48,883 nt of DNA from Priapulus caudatus. Its lineage: Eukaryota > Priapulida > Priapulimorpha > Priapulimorphida > Priapulidae. A model generated the notes under the pieces. It did no database searches, was not told where the DNA came from, and saw only the letters and a list, made by a program, of their open reading frames with translations. The stretch covers positions 221,750-270,632 of the forward strand of contig NW_014577209.1 of the NCBI RefSeq assembly GCF_000485595.1. Reading direction: 5' to 3'. A program made the position numbers and the translations under genes. Below are positions 35,061-46,714 of the stretch, one piece after another (within the stretch, counting starts at the first letter, position 1; the number at the start of each line of letters is the position of its first letter).

Positions 35061-35180
35061 CTGCGGCGCCGGCAGCTGGGGAGACATGAAACCATAGTAT
35101 ACCTGCCGACTTCGTCGCGAGGGATACAATTATTACTGAAAACCACTGATGCACACTGCTAAAACAACTTGACCACTTAC

Positions 35181-35283
35181 TTTGCAATGAGTTTGAAGTC
35201 GGCTCTGCTTTCTCGCCCTACCTCCACAGCTTTCTCACACTCCTTGATGCAATTGTCATAATGCAGCTGTTCATAGTACACGG
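35181..35283 (-). CDS. STIP1: STIP1/Hop exon: middle of TPR2A
   Basis: 103 nt, acceptor cattatacag, donor AA|GTAAGTGG. Two bases (CC) complete Ala with the previous exon; two bases (AA) are passed on. It encodes VYYEQLHYDNCIKECEKAVE followed by VGRESRADFKLIA. Human Hop has [20 protein letters not shown] and EVGREN here. This is the second TPR motif of TPR2A, the Hsp90-binding module. The phases on both sides fit the flanking exons exactly, which supports one uninterrupted reading frame across all eight exons. Confidence 0.95.
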
Positions 35284-35490
35284 CTGTATAATGCAAGAAA
35301 TATCAATAGATCTATGTGAATGCTGTGTTCAACTTCCACACCTTCATGATGCGACAACAAAAAATAAAATAAAATGTAAAAGGCTCAGTAGCCTCTCTAA
35401 ATAAATATAGTCAAGCAAAACATGATCTGTCATGACCACCTTTTCTTTATTATGGCTGGTTTTTGGATAGCCTTGGTAGTCACTTCTTAC

Positions 35491-35617
35491 CTGCACGGTT
35501 GGTGTAGAAACTTATGTCTGTTGGATTAAGCTCAATTGCACGTGCGTAGTGGCTTAAAGCCGTCTCAAAGTCTTTCTTTTTATAAGCTTCATTTCCCAGC
35601 TGCTTCTCCTTGACTGC
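35491..35617 (-). CDS. STIP1: STIP1/Hop exon: start of TPR2A (most upstream exon found)
   Basis: 127 nt, acceptor tacaatttag, donor GCAG|GTAAGAAG; phase 0 entry, phase 1 exit. It reads [20 protein letters not shown], then [17 protein letters not shown] and YTNRA. The Lys and Asn of KEKQLGN and the Asn of YTNR are the first three TPR2A clamp residues for the Hsp90 MEEVD tail, and all are kept. Relative to human Hop this exon starts near residue 220. The preceding TPR1 (Hsp70-binding) and DP1 exons should lie at higher coordinates but I could not find them up to 48883. They may be beyond the window or lost in the low-quality region after 41.2 kb. Confidence 0.95.
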
Positions 35618-36944
35618 CTAAATTGTACAAAACCATAATCACCACCCAAAATAGCAGATATAGTTCAAAAGTGCCTGTGAATTACACACTTAACAGTGTA
35701 CATGTAATGTATAAAACATGGAGTAAATGTGTGCAGCACTTTTGCGTACTTACAAAAGATCAAGAGCACATGAACTATTAAAGAGCAAACAATAGTCTCA
35801 GTTTAAGTCGAAATAAGCAAGGTTAACCACGTAGTTTGAACAAAGTACTGATTTATTAATAAACAATTATGAACTATTGACCCCTCAATCAATCAATCAA
35901 TCAATTTATCCATCCATCCACGGTTCTCCCTAGGAATTACAGAAAGCATTCTACTTATGGGCGGATAAGGGAGGGTCCTGGGTGTGCTGTCCTCCCCGAT
36001 ACATTGATTTAAAAAAAATGTAAAACAATTTCTCAAATAAATCAAACAATGAATCAATTTAGACAAAATTAAACTCACCTGTCAGGCTGTCAGCATACAT
36101 GTTACTGATTACTTCAGCATAAAAATTATTACAAGTTTCTACTGTTATAAACTATAAAGTATAAAACAGTAAATGAACAGCGAATGTGCACCTGCAATCT
36201 TGAGATTCGCGATTGGGGAATTTCCAAATGCTTGCACAAAACAAGTGCATGTAGTTATATGACGCAAATAGTTATAGGTTGGTACTCATCTCGAAATGTA
36301 TGCAAAGGTAATTAACGTGGTGTAGAGACAGCGTGGTCTGGTCTCGAGATAGCAAAAATCGCATGCTACTGCTAGTTTTGTTGACATGTTTAACCAAATA
36401 TATTTTGAAATGCAGATTGGTGCACATACTGGAGGAAAGAATGATGTGCGAGTGTTCTCTGACACGTTAGCTTTACTATATATAATATATATATTTGGTG
36501 TTATGCATTAGGAGCAACGGTAAGTATCAGACTGGCTGAGAAAATACAATGAAAGTGTCAATGACACTGTAGCTCACCACAAAAAAGGACACAAATGAGT
36601 GAGTAAGAAGAAGTCAGTTTTAATTGAGCAACCATCGACGTACATTATAAGAACAATTGCCATCTGTAATCGCAAATAATAATTTATAAACCAAAATGAA
36701 TCCATTTTGTGACCGTGAAGATTTTTGGCGCCTATACCTGCCTTTGTAGCGATGGGTTTGAATAAATTAGGTTTGCTGCGTTCCGACAATTCGTTTTGTA
36801 AACTCTTACTCGTAATATAGCGTTTTATCGCAGGGTGGAGTAGGAAATACCAATTTGCATTAATGATATTGTCAATGCAAATTTGTAAAACGAACAGACG
36901 AGTGTGACCCACAGACTGTTTGTAGTCTATATAATATGCTATAT
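35618..36944. other. Region upstream of the first identified STIP1 exon, nothing recognised
   Basis: Searched on the minus strand for TPR1 and DP1 exons without success. Contains a (TCAA)n run near 35887-35905, an AT-rich stretch near 36477-36495 and an unsupported 112-codon minus frame at 36574-36912. Confidence 0.4.
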
Positions 36945-37327
36945 AATTGCAAACCTACCTAATTTGCATAATTTTTTTTTAATATCAAAACCCTCAGCCT
37001 TATTCATCAATAAGCCCACAACCCCCCCCCGACCAAAATTGAGCAAAAATCATTAAAACCTGAATGACTATGGCAATTCCCATTTTTGCCAAAAATTAGC
37101 GTGGCTCGAAGTACGTCGACTTGTCGTGCTTATCCAAAATAGACGTTTAATATGGGGCATAGCAGTACAAATATACCAATTTTAAGAGAAATGTGGGCCA
37201 AACGGGTTCTGAGTTATTGTTGACGAAGACAATAGTTTGAGGTGTGTGGGAACGGAACGGACGGACGCTACGACGACCCATGGCAATGCTCACGGACTTG
37301 ACACGATAGTCAAGGATGAGCTAAAAA
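36945..37327. repeat. Second copy of the interspersed repeat (as 29640-30212)
   Basis: Shares cctaatttgcata, tcccatttttgccaaaaa, gcgtggctcgaa, cggacggac, ccatggcaat and the 3' end gatgagctaaaaatg with the intron copy. It has one block, not two. Same orientation. Confidence 0.8.
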
Positions 37328-38424
37328 TGATTGCGTAAAAAATGATGAAAGCATTCTGCGTATTATTTTTTAAACCATTTTCAATATGGAACAAGAAGAT
37401 AAAAAACACGAAACAGAACGAGACAAACAAAACAGAACATTAAATAAGTAGAATTAGTAATATGTGTCATATTGTGGCCCAATAAAATAAATAAAGTCGA
37501 TAATAAATAAATAGATATATTTTTACAGTACAAAGTGTATACGATTTTAGAATTACTGTGATGGGATTTCAAAAACAGTCAAAAATTTAAGGCGCGTAAA
37601 GTTTGACATCTAAGGCATGTTACTGGTTAGGATTTATAGAATGTCACATATGATATTACCTTCACGTTTAAGTCATGTTGGAGTAGACATGAATTGTAAA
37701 ACCTAGGACCTGCTGAGAATTTGATTAGTATCTATCCATGATATAAGTTGATTAACCCAATCCCATCATCGTATCTCATCTCATCCCTACATCCATCATT
37801 CCATGCATCTATCCTAAGTTCTAACCCAATGCGATCTACCTAGCTAGCCTAGCTAGCTGCTACCCAGGCTTTCTCCTGGCTTTTAACAGCGTCGGGTACT
37901 GAGCGTTTTACTTTTTGATACATCCTAATGCACGATCACGCTTGTTTTTGGTCTTTGATGGATATATTGGTGTTCTGAAAACTGATTGGGAAGGGCAACT
38001 TAGAACATGATAAATGCCTCCAAATTAGCAAATCGGGCGTCAAATGACTAACAATTTAGAACCAGGCGCGGATTTGACGTTGCGCTAACATTGCTTCTAA
38101 AAAATTCAGGGAGACTCTAAACACTTCCTACCTATATGCATAATATATTATAATATGGCTGTAAGAATAACACAAGCACTCTCGATTCGATTCCGATAGC
38201 TCAATATTAGTCTTCTCGGATTCGAATTCTTCTCGATTTCGATTCCCAAAATATTGAAATGTTTATCTTATTTTTATATTTTCATTATTTTGCATTAAAC
38301 TCCTAATTTTTTCAACTATTAGCATTCTTTCTTTTTTCCAATTTCTATTTAACAAATAACTTTAAGCGATATTTAATAATATAAAAAACGAAGGCAGTTA
38401 AGTCTAAACTGCACAGCCCTCTGT
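37328..38424. other. Intergenic DNA, nothing recognised
   Basis: AT-rich. A short cluster of gattcgattc-like repeats lies at 38182-38250. No coding signal. Confidence 0.4.
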
Positions 38425-38429
38425 AACAT

Positions 38430-38530
38430 CATTAGCATGGTCGCTGTAGCGCATGGATTAGCTGACTGGCAGTCAGGACTATTGTACCATCCAGGAGCGG
38501 GTCTCATACAACCTCGGTATGGTGAGTGTA
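38430..38530 (+). repeat. Possible tRNA-derived SINE head
   Basis: The stretch starting ggtcgctgtagcgcatgg has a tRNA-like layout: an A-box-like tagcgcatgga, an anticodon-arm-like hairpin CTGACT/AGTCAG and a weak B-box-like gggtctcatac, followed by a second stem (ctcataca/tgtatgag). Too diverged to be a working tRNA. No other copy in the window to confirm it. Confidence 0.3.
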
Positions 38531-38794
38531 TGAGACGCCCCTATGAAAGTGGAACACACACAACTCCATTTACCTAATACTCACTCACACGCACCACACT
38601 CGTTTCACCTCATCTTGAGTTTGTGGCTTGTATCTTATTACTGGATTAATGCATCGACTGCTTATATAATAATTATAATCTATGTCGAGTATCCTCCGGA
38701 AGTTTGTTTATTATATCCTTTCTGTAGTTATACCAGACAGGGGGTCGCCACTCCTCGTCTGTCTGCCGACAGCCGCTATTATTAGCTATCAGGA

Positions 38795-39480
38795 ATGGCA
38801 CTTGATGTGCAGCTGAGGCGTGTGCGTCACAGCAGAGTTTGTTTTTTGCGGCCTCAGTGCTTCTTTTTACGTCCCATTGGACTTTCCGTATTACTGGAGA
38901 CGGTAGAACCGATTTTACGTGGGTACATCCGAAGCCACGGAGAGACACAGTCTCCAATGTGAGCGAGCCAGGGCGCGGTTTCACGAAGCGTTGATTAACT
39001 TTAATTTTATGATTAAATCATCTTACTATAATTAACCTCTGTAATTATGTTAGTTAGTCATACTCTAAAAAAATCGGGCGTTTCAGCGAGCGTTGATTAA
39101 CTTTAATTATGATTAAATCACTAATCATACTTAACCTCCTGTAATTATGATTAGTTAATCATACTTAAAAATCTGTTTCACAAAGCGATTTAAGTACATA
39201 TTTAACTAATCACATAATTAGCCGACTTAAACATGAATTACACTGTATTCAAAATGGCGGACAACGCCAAAGTATCTGCAAATTCGGTACATGAAAAGGA
39301 ATTAATTTGCAATTATGACTAAATTAGTACAGCTAATCTTAGATAATTTAAATTTCCTTGGGAAAAAATTGAAGTAAAATTTCCAATTGTAAAATCTGCA
39401 GCGTACTTAATATACTAGTACACCTACATACTACTTCTAGTACTAGCAACTAATTATGATTAGTGGATTTAATCATGCTC
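38795..39480. mobile_element. PIF/Harbinger-like remnant with nested terminal repeats
   Basis: Three related end-like sequences occur: gggcgcggtttcacgaagcg (38971), gggcgtttcagcgagcg (39076) and tgtttcacaaagcg (39173), the first two followed by ttgattaactttaa. The ggtttcacgaagc-type terminus is familiar from Harbinger elements. A 55-codon plus-strand frame at 38795-38962 (with GLSVLLETVEPIL, reminiscent of the N-terminal helical part of Harbinger transposases) and a 22-codon frame at 39254-39322 (MADNAKVSANSVHEKELICN, reminiscent of the start of their Myb/SANT partner) may be relics. Both resemblances are weak. Confidence 0.4.
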
Positions 39481-39976
39481 CTGAGTAGAATTAAATATTG
39501 TGATTTCGTGTGACACAGCTCGGTTACGAACAGAGACATTATGTTTTTATAACAAGTGAACACTGTTGTTGAAGGAGAAACAGAGATGGAAGCTGTTGGA
39601 TGAGTATTTGTATTGAAATCGTTAGAAATGCAGCGAGCGATCGAGCGAATTTTGGAATCGCGCTTTTTCACCTGCTCTATATATTAGTGCAAGCGTGCAA
39701 CAGTCGCGCCACGAGAGCAATGGCTGCCGGTAATGCAATGGTAGGAAACTATCGGCGATAATAGGTGAAAGAGAGTAGACCTATAGTATAGAAACATTAA
39801 GAATTTTGTACTAAGTAAATAGATTTCGTATTTAGTTAGCATTATATTTTATTGAAACGCTTCAAGTGCCCGTGTTATTAGCCCAATTAAAGTGTATGAT
39901 GTATCTCACTACTCTGCACTGATGTCTATTCCTAATCAATGTGCGTCGGCATGTACTACCACTACTGGCACTAGTG
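39481..39976. other. Intergenic DNA, nothing recognised
   Basis: No gene or repeat identified. Confidence 0.4.
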
Positions 39977-40616
39977 CACGAAGGGTCGTTGTCGTATCAG
40001 GTACTAGTACTACATATATATATATGTACCCGAGGTAGTTTTGCAGATGGGGTCGTTGTCATATCAGGTACTAGCCTACAGATATGTACCCGAGGTAGTT
40101 TTAGGTTGTTTAGTATTATGTTTATATTTTTATATGAGGTATGTTTAGGGTTAGGGTTAGGGTACACTTCCGTAGTACAAGTCTGGTACACTTTGTGTAT
40201 GGCCATATGGGTTCAAGGATAGAGAACATGGGTCCCAATAAAACCAATGTCATTTACATCAATATAAATATAATATTATATCAATATAAAGATTAGGGTT
40301 ATGGTTAGGGTTATTGTTAGGGTTAGGGTTAGGATTAGGATTAGGGTTAGGGCTAGAGTTAGGCACATTGGTTTTATGGGGACCCATGTTCTCTATCCTT
40401 GGGCCCATATATGTACCTCGGGTGCATATCTGTAGTACCTGAGATACGACAACGACCACTTGAGCGGTAGTTTTAGGTTGTTTAGTATTAAGTCTATATT
40501 TTTATGAGGTATGTTTAGGGTTAGGGTACACGTCAGTTGTACAAGTCTGGTACACTTTCTGTATACATTAATGTACCCGTACGTAGTAACTGATACGACA
40601 ACGACCCCTTCAGCGG
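39977..40616. mobile_element. 640-bp foldback-type element with telomere-like core
   Basis: Ends are inverted copies containing gggtcgttgtcgtatcag; flanks are cactagtg (39969-39976) and cactagtc (40617-40624), a 7-of-8 target duplication. Inside, arms 40204-40250 and 40365-40410 are inverted copies (ggatagagaacatggg / cccatgttctctatcc) around a 40292-40363 tract of TTAGGG-like repeats. Further TTAGGG tracts lie at 40145-40162 and 40514-40527 within a direct repeat (tttaggttgtttagtatta). Non-coding. Confidence 0.75.
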
Positions 40617-41112
40617 CACTAGTCCGTATTCACAGTTGCGAAACCGAAAACGTGACCGGTAAAGCGAAAAGTAAAAATAAAAACAAAAACTAAATACGCC
40701 TTCAATGTACCTGCTCCTGGGTTGTCATTATTCGTAGATCTTGATATAGGCGTGGATGTTTAGACAGTAAATATACTTGTATAGCTTTCCTTTCAAAAAT
40801 AACGTAGGAACCAGGAATCAGCGGAAAAGATGAGATCGGCGAACGATTTTTAACAAGCGTGAAACTTCTAGAAGCGCCTGTAACAGCGCCATCGGGTGGT
40901 AGAAATATCAACAATACATTTAATGTTTGTTAATAATTTTTGTTAGAGTAGAATATATTGTATATTTTTTATTTTAAACATTTAATTTATCTACTTATAC
41001 ATGATATTTAAATTATTCGACGCAAAAATCTGTAGTTATCACGGAAATATTTGCCCGAATTATTTGTGTGCGAGCATATGTTTTTTTTGTACTGGTATGT
41101 TCGTACGCGCGT

Positions 41113-41114
<2 letters not shown>

Positions 41115-41188
<74 letters not shown>
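41115..41188. repeat. (GT)n microsatellite ending in a single N
   Basis: Pure GT run of about 37 units, then N at 41189. Sequence character changes after this point, suggesting a join. Confidence 0.95.
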
Positions 41189-41189
41189 N

Positions 41190-44100
41190 CAACGAACACG
41201 ATTACGATCTGATTGTACAAACCACACAACACACGACCAAAAGACTATAACAACATCATAGCACCACAATCAATCATTCACTATAAATCCAGAGTACCTG
41301 AATAATAGACACTATGTATTAATATACGCAAAACACGCACACGCCCGATACGTCACGTCACCACGCAGAACCACATTCGGGCGTTTCAATAACTTAAACG
41401 AACAAAGATGCGACGCCGTGGCCAGCACAGATTGCGAATAACGCCTTGAAATAAATTCACGATTTGAGCAGTCTTAGATGAGGCTAGACTAACCCAAACT
41501 AGACCGCTAAAAAAACCCTAAATCTAACCCCTAACGCCAAAAGAGCTTCACGTACCAGACGCTACCGTACATCACACGCACACTCGAGCAGTAATTGTGC
41601 CAATATTCTATTATATCACAGTATATAGTACGTGATCAATCATCTTCCTAAACCTGTTTTATCTAAATGCACACACACACACACAAGCCACAACGCTTGT
41701 CATTGGCCGGAGCCTAGTCTAGCTTCCTGTGGCGACTGCCACAGAGCACAATTATTTCAGTAGCGACTGCCACTGCCATTCTCGAAAATTGAGATGTGCG
41801 GTCAAGGCGATTATACTACACCAACCTCATTTACTAGGCATGATCCAAAATACCACAGTAACCAATAGCTCTAGTACGTGAATAGCCCCGCTTACATACC
41901 TAGCCCGCTGCCAGCGGCAGTTAATGTAAGCGGGCTATATAGATTAAGTGCATGTCCCGATGATGAATTATAATCGAAAATGCGTATGCGATTATAGTCT
42001 CAATTCGCCACGCATCAAATCCAGATTATGAAGAACCAAATAATACGATTATCCAAACACAAATAACATACACACACCAAAAAATTTAATGTTTTCTACA
42101 CTCTAAAACGATCTATACTTAAAACACTATTACGACATAATTCAAAATATGAGTGATAACATATGTACTTGTATGTGTGTTGTGTTGTGTGTGAAGTGTG
42201 GTGTAGGTGTGTGGAGTGATGGAGTTGGAGATAGTGCTAATCGAGCGTTGTGTTAGTTGTCGTCCGCGTAGACGTGCAGTAGTGCGCACTGCTTCGACTG
42301 TATGATATCGTACCTTGTGGTGTCAATGCCTATATGGGTCTGTCCGAGTGCGTGCGTATGAGTCGTGTATGTTAGTGTGTGTAACTGTGCGCTCGTGTGC
42401 TGATATATCATCGATCATATAGTCTGAGACATGACGGTGCGTCTTCTGAGTTGTCGTTATGACAACTATGAGAGCTTACTATACCCAAATGAGATTTTAA
42501 TATCTCACGTAAGATGAGATTCTCCACACTCTCCTGTATTATTTGATTTACATTATGTTGAGAGGAATATGTTTCCCTATGTTGGCAGTATGTTGCGATG
42601 TAGACGTTGTGCGGCTGACATCGCTGTGCTAACAGTCTAGTGTGTAATACATCATAGAGTCAATCTTGATCTGATTAGTGAGTATGTGATAGAGAACGAG
42701 CTGTTGCTGGATCATGTTTTGGTGTTTAAATCTCGTGCGTTGTTTAATTTGGTTTAATAAAGGCATTTAGAATCTCAATTACTTTTATAATATTGAGTAT
42801 TAAATAGTACATATAAATTTCATCGATTATGCAAAGTTGACATATGAATATTCTAACGAGTGAACGGCACCTTATATATCATGTAGTTAAGTAAGACTAA
42901 TATAATTATACTCATTATATAGGCCAATACGTCCGTATATTACTTATGAGTAATATACACATGCTATTACTATACAAAGAAATGTCTAATCACAGCAAGC
43001 TCTCATCCCAAATTCTGCTAATCGCGCACCTGAGCGCCAACGCTAAATTTAATTGCCAACAAAATCAAGCCATTCGATTTCGGTTCGGTGCCTGCACATG
43101 TTGCTACAGGATGTTGACGCATCGAAATTGATGTCGCCGGGTAAATTGTTTGCCTAGTGACGGCATATCCTTTCGACATATTATATGTTCGGCATTCGTA
43201 AACTAACTCAGATTTCGTATATTCATTCAACCCGCAAATCCAAGAGTAAAACCAAAACGGTACGGAATTGCGCCTTAACGCACAAGGATCGAATCACTGA
43301 CGCCGAGCATCACGTGCGAAATGTCCGGTGCACACACTCTACGACCATCTTATGACAACCCCTGACCATCGCCCGGTTACGGACGCGAGGCCATGCGGGT
43401 TGGTAACTGTCTAAACTAACGATTTATTTGACGCGGCCTCCCTTCGAATATGCAGCAATTTTCCTTTAGTAAACTCAGCAAGATAGATGTTTATGTGACA
43501 AACTAATTATCGACCGTTTGAGCATTTTAATCAAGTATATACTGTACTTTATAACTAACAAGTGGGCCAGTACAGTAGGCATCCGGTTAAAATGCATAAT
43601 CATGGTCGTTCTAATGCCTTATTAAAAAAACTAATCGATGATGACTTAGCAGAAAACAAGATCATTAGAGAATAATATATTGACAAGTATATTCTATGTA
43701 CTTACCAGTCATTTGCGCCCACAAGAATGGACTCGGCCGACAATCAGAGCAGAATCGAGAGGCTATGCTAGCATAACCAATGTCACACAAGGCTCTAATG
43801 CGACATAGATTGTATGCGTCGAGCTTACAGTATACTACATAAAACAAACACCTGCAAGCACTCTATGATGTTGAACCAATTAATCAAAGGTTAATAGAAA
43901 TCGCCTGAGTCAGGTATAAACTCGCAGTCCGCCAGCGCTGGATCCAACCTTAGCTAACAGCTATAGCCTACATCATAGGGGTGCACTATCTTAGGACACC
44001 AAGTACAACGACAGTTATATGATGAGATAGGGACCTGTATATTAGTTGCTTAACGAGATAACTCTACTGTTTTCTAACACTTAAACGAACGATAATTCAT

Positions 44101-46714
44101 ATATCCGTGCAATGTTGTAATTGAAAAAAATCCGTCTGCAACGCATAATAACGCACACCATTGAAGGCACACCCACACAGCGAATCTGTATCTATCAATA
44201 AATGACGAAACTAACCAAGAAAAATGCACGTACACAAAAGAATAACTATGCCTAGTCAAGCAGCTCTTATACGACCAATGGCGAGATCATACGCCAGGTG
44301 TACAGCGCGGCAACGTTTGATCTGTCAATCCTTAGCGAGCGTAAAATGATTTGCCCCCAGAACGCTTAAGTTGATGCTAACAACAATTTGACGCGCTCTA
44401 TTCACGCATGAATTGAGAAGACAAGTCAAAGAGGGGGAAAGCGTCATTGTGATTTGGAAGCATAAGACCGATAATATGATAAATTATTATGCTTAATGTA
44501 CAATAAAGCAAATCATACACACTCACAAATCCACATGTCTCCGTAAGTAGACTAAGAAGTTGACATGCGAGTTATGGAGTTGATAACTTGTAACGTTTTG
44601 ACTTACACAATTAAAGAATGTTCTAACGTCTCATCAAATTTACTAATAATAACATAAGCGAGAACATTAGTACGATTGATTGATTTTGGATCGTTCACTA
44701 TAAATCAATATAAAAGAAAAAACTAATAATCACTACGAACACTTGAGCTATGTATAATATAATTCACAGTGGTTTTTGTGCGACAATAATAAGAGTGTTC
44801 TGTGTCGTATATGGATAACATATATTCGTATAATTCTCAAATAAATGAATCCTGCGATAGTACAGTGAAATGCACTGAATCACAGTTCTTTTAATCTAGC
44901 AATACATAACAGGTCCGAATATTGAAGCAGACGCACACATGAGTATAGTGAATACGTTATAATACATACCTAATCTACTATTAATACTAGATATCATTAA
45001 TTAATTATTAGATGATTCTAGAATTGTCGCTGAGTGCGGTTGCTATCGGTCTGCGTGATGGACGTATATATTTATATATGTTAGATAGAATAAAATCGAA
45101 GCCGATATCATACTATAGTTAGATCATTTATATTAATTTTGGAGTATAAGTATCGATTAAGATGTTTGAAATACTAGAAATCTTCAGAATTGAATTATTT
45201 TAACTAAACACTTCGAAAATATCGTGGACTAGAGCGTGACAGTAGATCATCTGTATATACCTAATTTAAATCATGATAGCATTAAAAAAATATAAACAAA
45301 AAGTAATACGTATCATTGCAAAGATATTAATAATGCTATAGGTCTACATGTGACTTGTTAATCAAAACACTCGATAGTTATAATGAAACACAGAGTAATC
45401 TAAGTGAGATTTCTGAAGAGAGATCCACAATCATTACAGCGATGCTCTCCCGCAGTATACAATACACGACTATTCAACTTATCAGAACCGGAAAAGACAA
45501 GAATTCTAGTTATATCACTGCGAGAGTGATTAAATTCTTACTCCAAGATACCCTCTTATATGCGTCGTAGGGTCGTTGGATTCAGCGTCACTGCGTGTGT
45601 TGAATGTTTAGATGTAGATTCATGGTAGATCTGTATGTGTATTGTTAACGTGATTGTGTTATGCCGGTGCGTTAGTGTTCGTTTTCCTAGAGATTTGCGA
45701 TAGTAGGCCAGTTGTGCGTTTGTTCACGAGTCTTGAATCTTCGTCGAATTACGCGCTTTAATGCTCTTACGATGTGTGAAAATGATCTTGATGAGTGTTG
45801 TGCTTGCTTTGTGTGAACAGGACAAAAGAGTCCTGTCAAATTATGATCTCCTCTTCGTGTAAAGCGATAATGTTTTGTTGATCATCGGAATACAATCAAA
45901 AGGCTCGATGAGGGTTATCCACACTGCGTCTTCCGACGTCTAGACAACCTAACTTCTGAGCGCATATGAGAGCTTATGGCTAATTCCGTAGACATAATCT
46001 GAATATTCCACACATATGATCTAGCGTCTCTATCTCTGAGAGCCACTTAAATCGATTAAGCCTTTGAGTCTAAACGCATGAAAAAAATACGCATCATAAT
46101 TATATACAAGATGAACATCAGATGTTTCCTTTAGAGCAGAGATATTCAACAATAAATAATAAGACCCAGTAACGTGTGTGAGATAATTATATACATAACA
46201 CTAATATTAGTGTAATAATAATAACCAGATTACAACATCATCATCTCATTTATACGCCATTCTCTCATTTAAATGTAACCTAATAATAAGACAAAATAAC
46301 CTTCTTTCAAAAACCAACACGTAAACAGAAATGATATTCCAAACGAACTCATAATTATATTGACTGGATAGATAGAAAGACAATTGAACACAGACCCCGT
46401 TTTCCACTATTAGTAAGATATTATGTTCCATTTTAGTCACATTATCCAGCCTTTACATTTTGTAAGTGAAACTAAACGAATGAGCTTTTACTTCTATTCA
46501 CACTGATTCCAGCGCAGTCTACAACCGTCTGTGTTCAATAAACTGGATCAGAAACCAGCAAGCGACGGGTTTAAAGAAAACTTGCGATCTGGCTATGAAT
46601 CAAACTACATATAGGTAAAAATATAACACAACTCAGTACATAAACCTATATAATTATGAAATCAAGGTACATATAGAATCCGCTCTCGGACACTATAGCA
46701 CATTCGTCGCGTGC
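41190..46714. other. Gene-free, low-quality-looking region
   Basis: No coding exon, RNA gene or intact transposon recognised in 5.5 kb. Base composition shifts in blocks: A/C-rich before about 42165, G/T-rich at 42165-42770 and again near 45570-45830. Degenerate ccctaa motifs lie near 41505-41545. The adjoining first satellite monomer carries many indels, so this stretch may be unpolished. Confidence 0.45.
41882..41938. repeat. Double-stem inverted repeat
   Basis: Left arm atagccccgcttacat (41882-41897) pairs with atgtaagcgggctat (41924-41938) with one bulged C. An inner hairpin ctgcc-agc-ggcag lies at 41908-41920. Could be a cruciform, a tiny foldback element or a terminator-like RNA hairpin; function unknown. 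Confidence 0.7.

Noticed and set aside
36574-36912. 112-codon minus-strand frame as a STIP1 upstream exon
   Set aside because: No resemblance to TPR1 or DP1, no suitable splice sites, and AT-rich composition unlike the true exons.
40145-40527. A true chromosome end
   Set aside because: TTAGGG tracts are short, degenerate and enclosed by a transposon-like element with sequence continuing on both sides.
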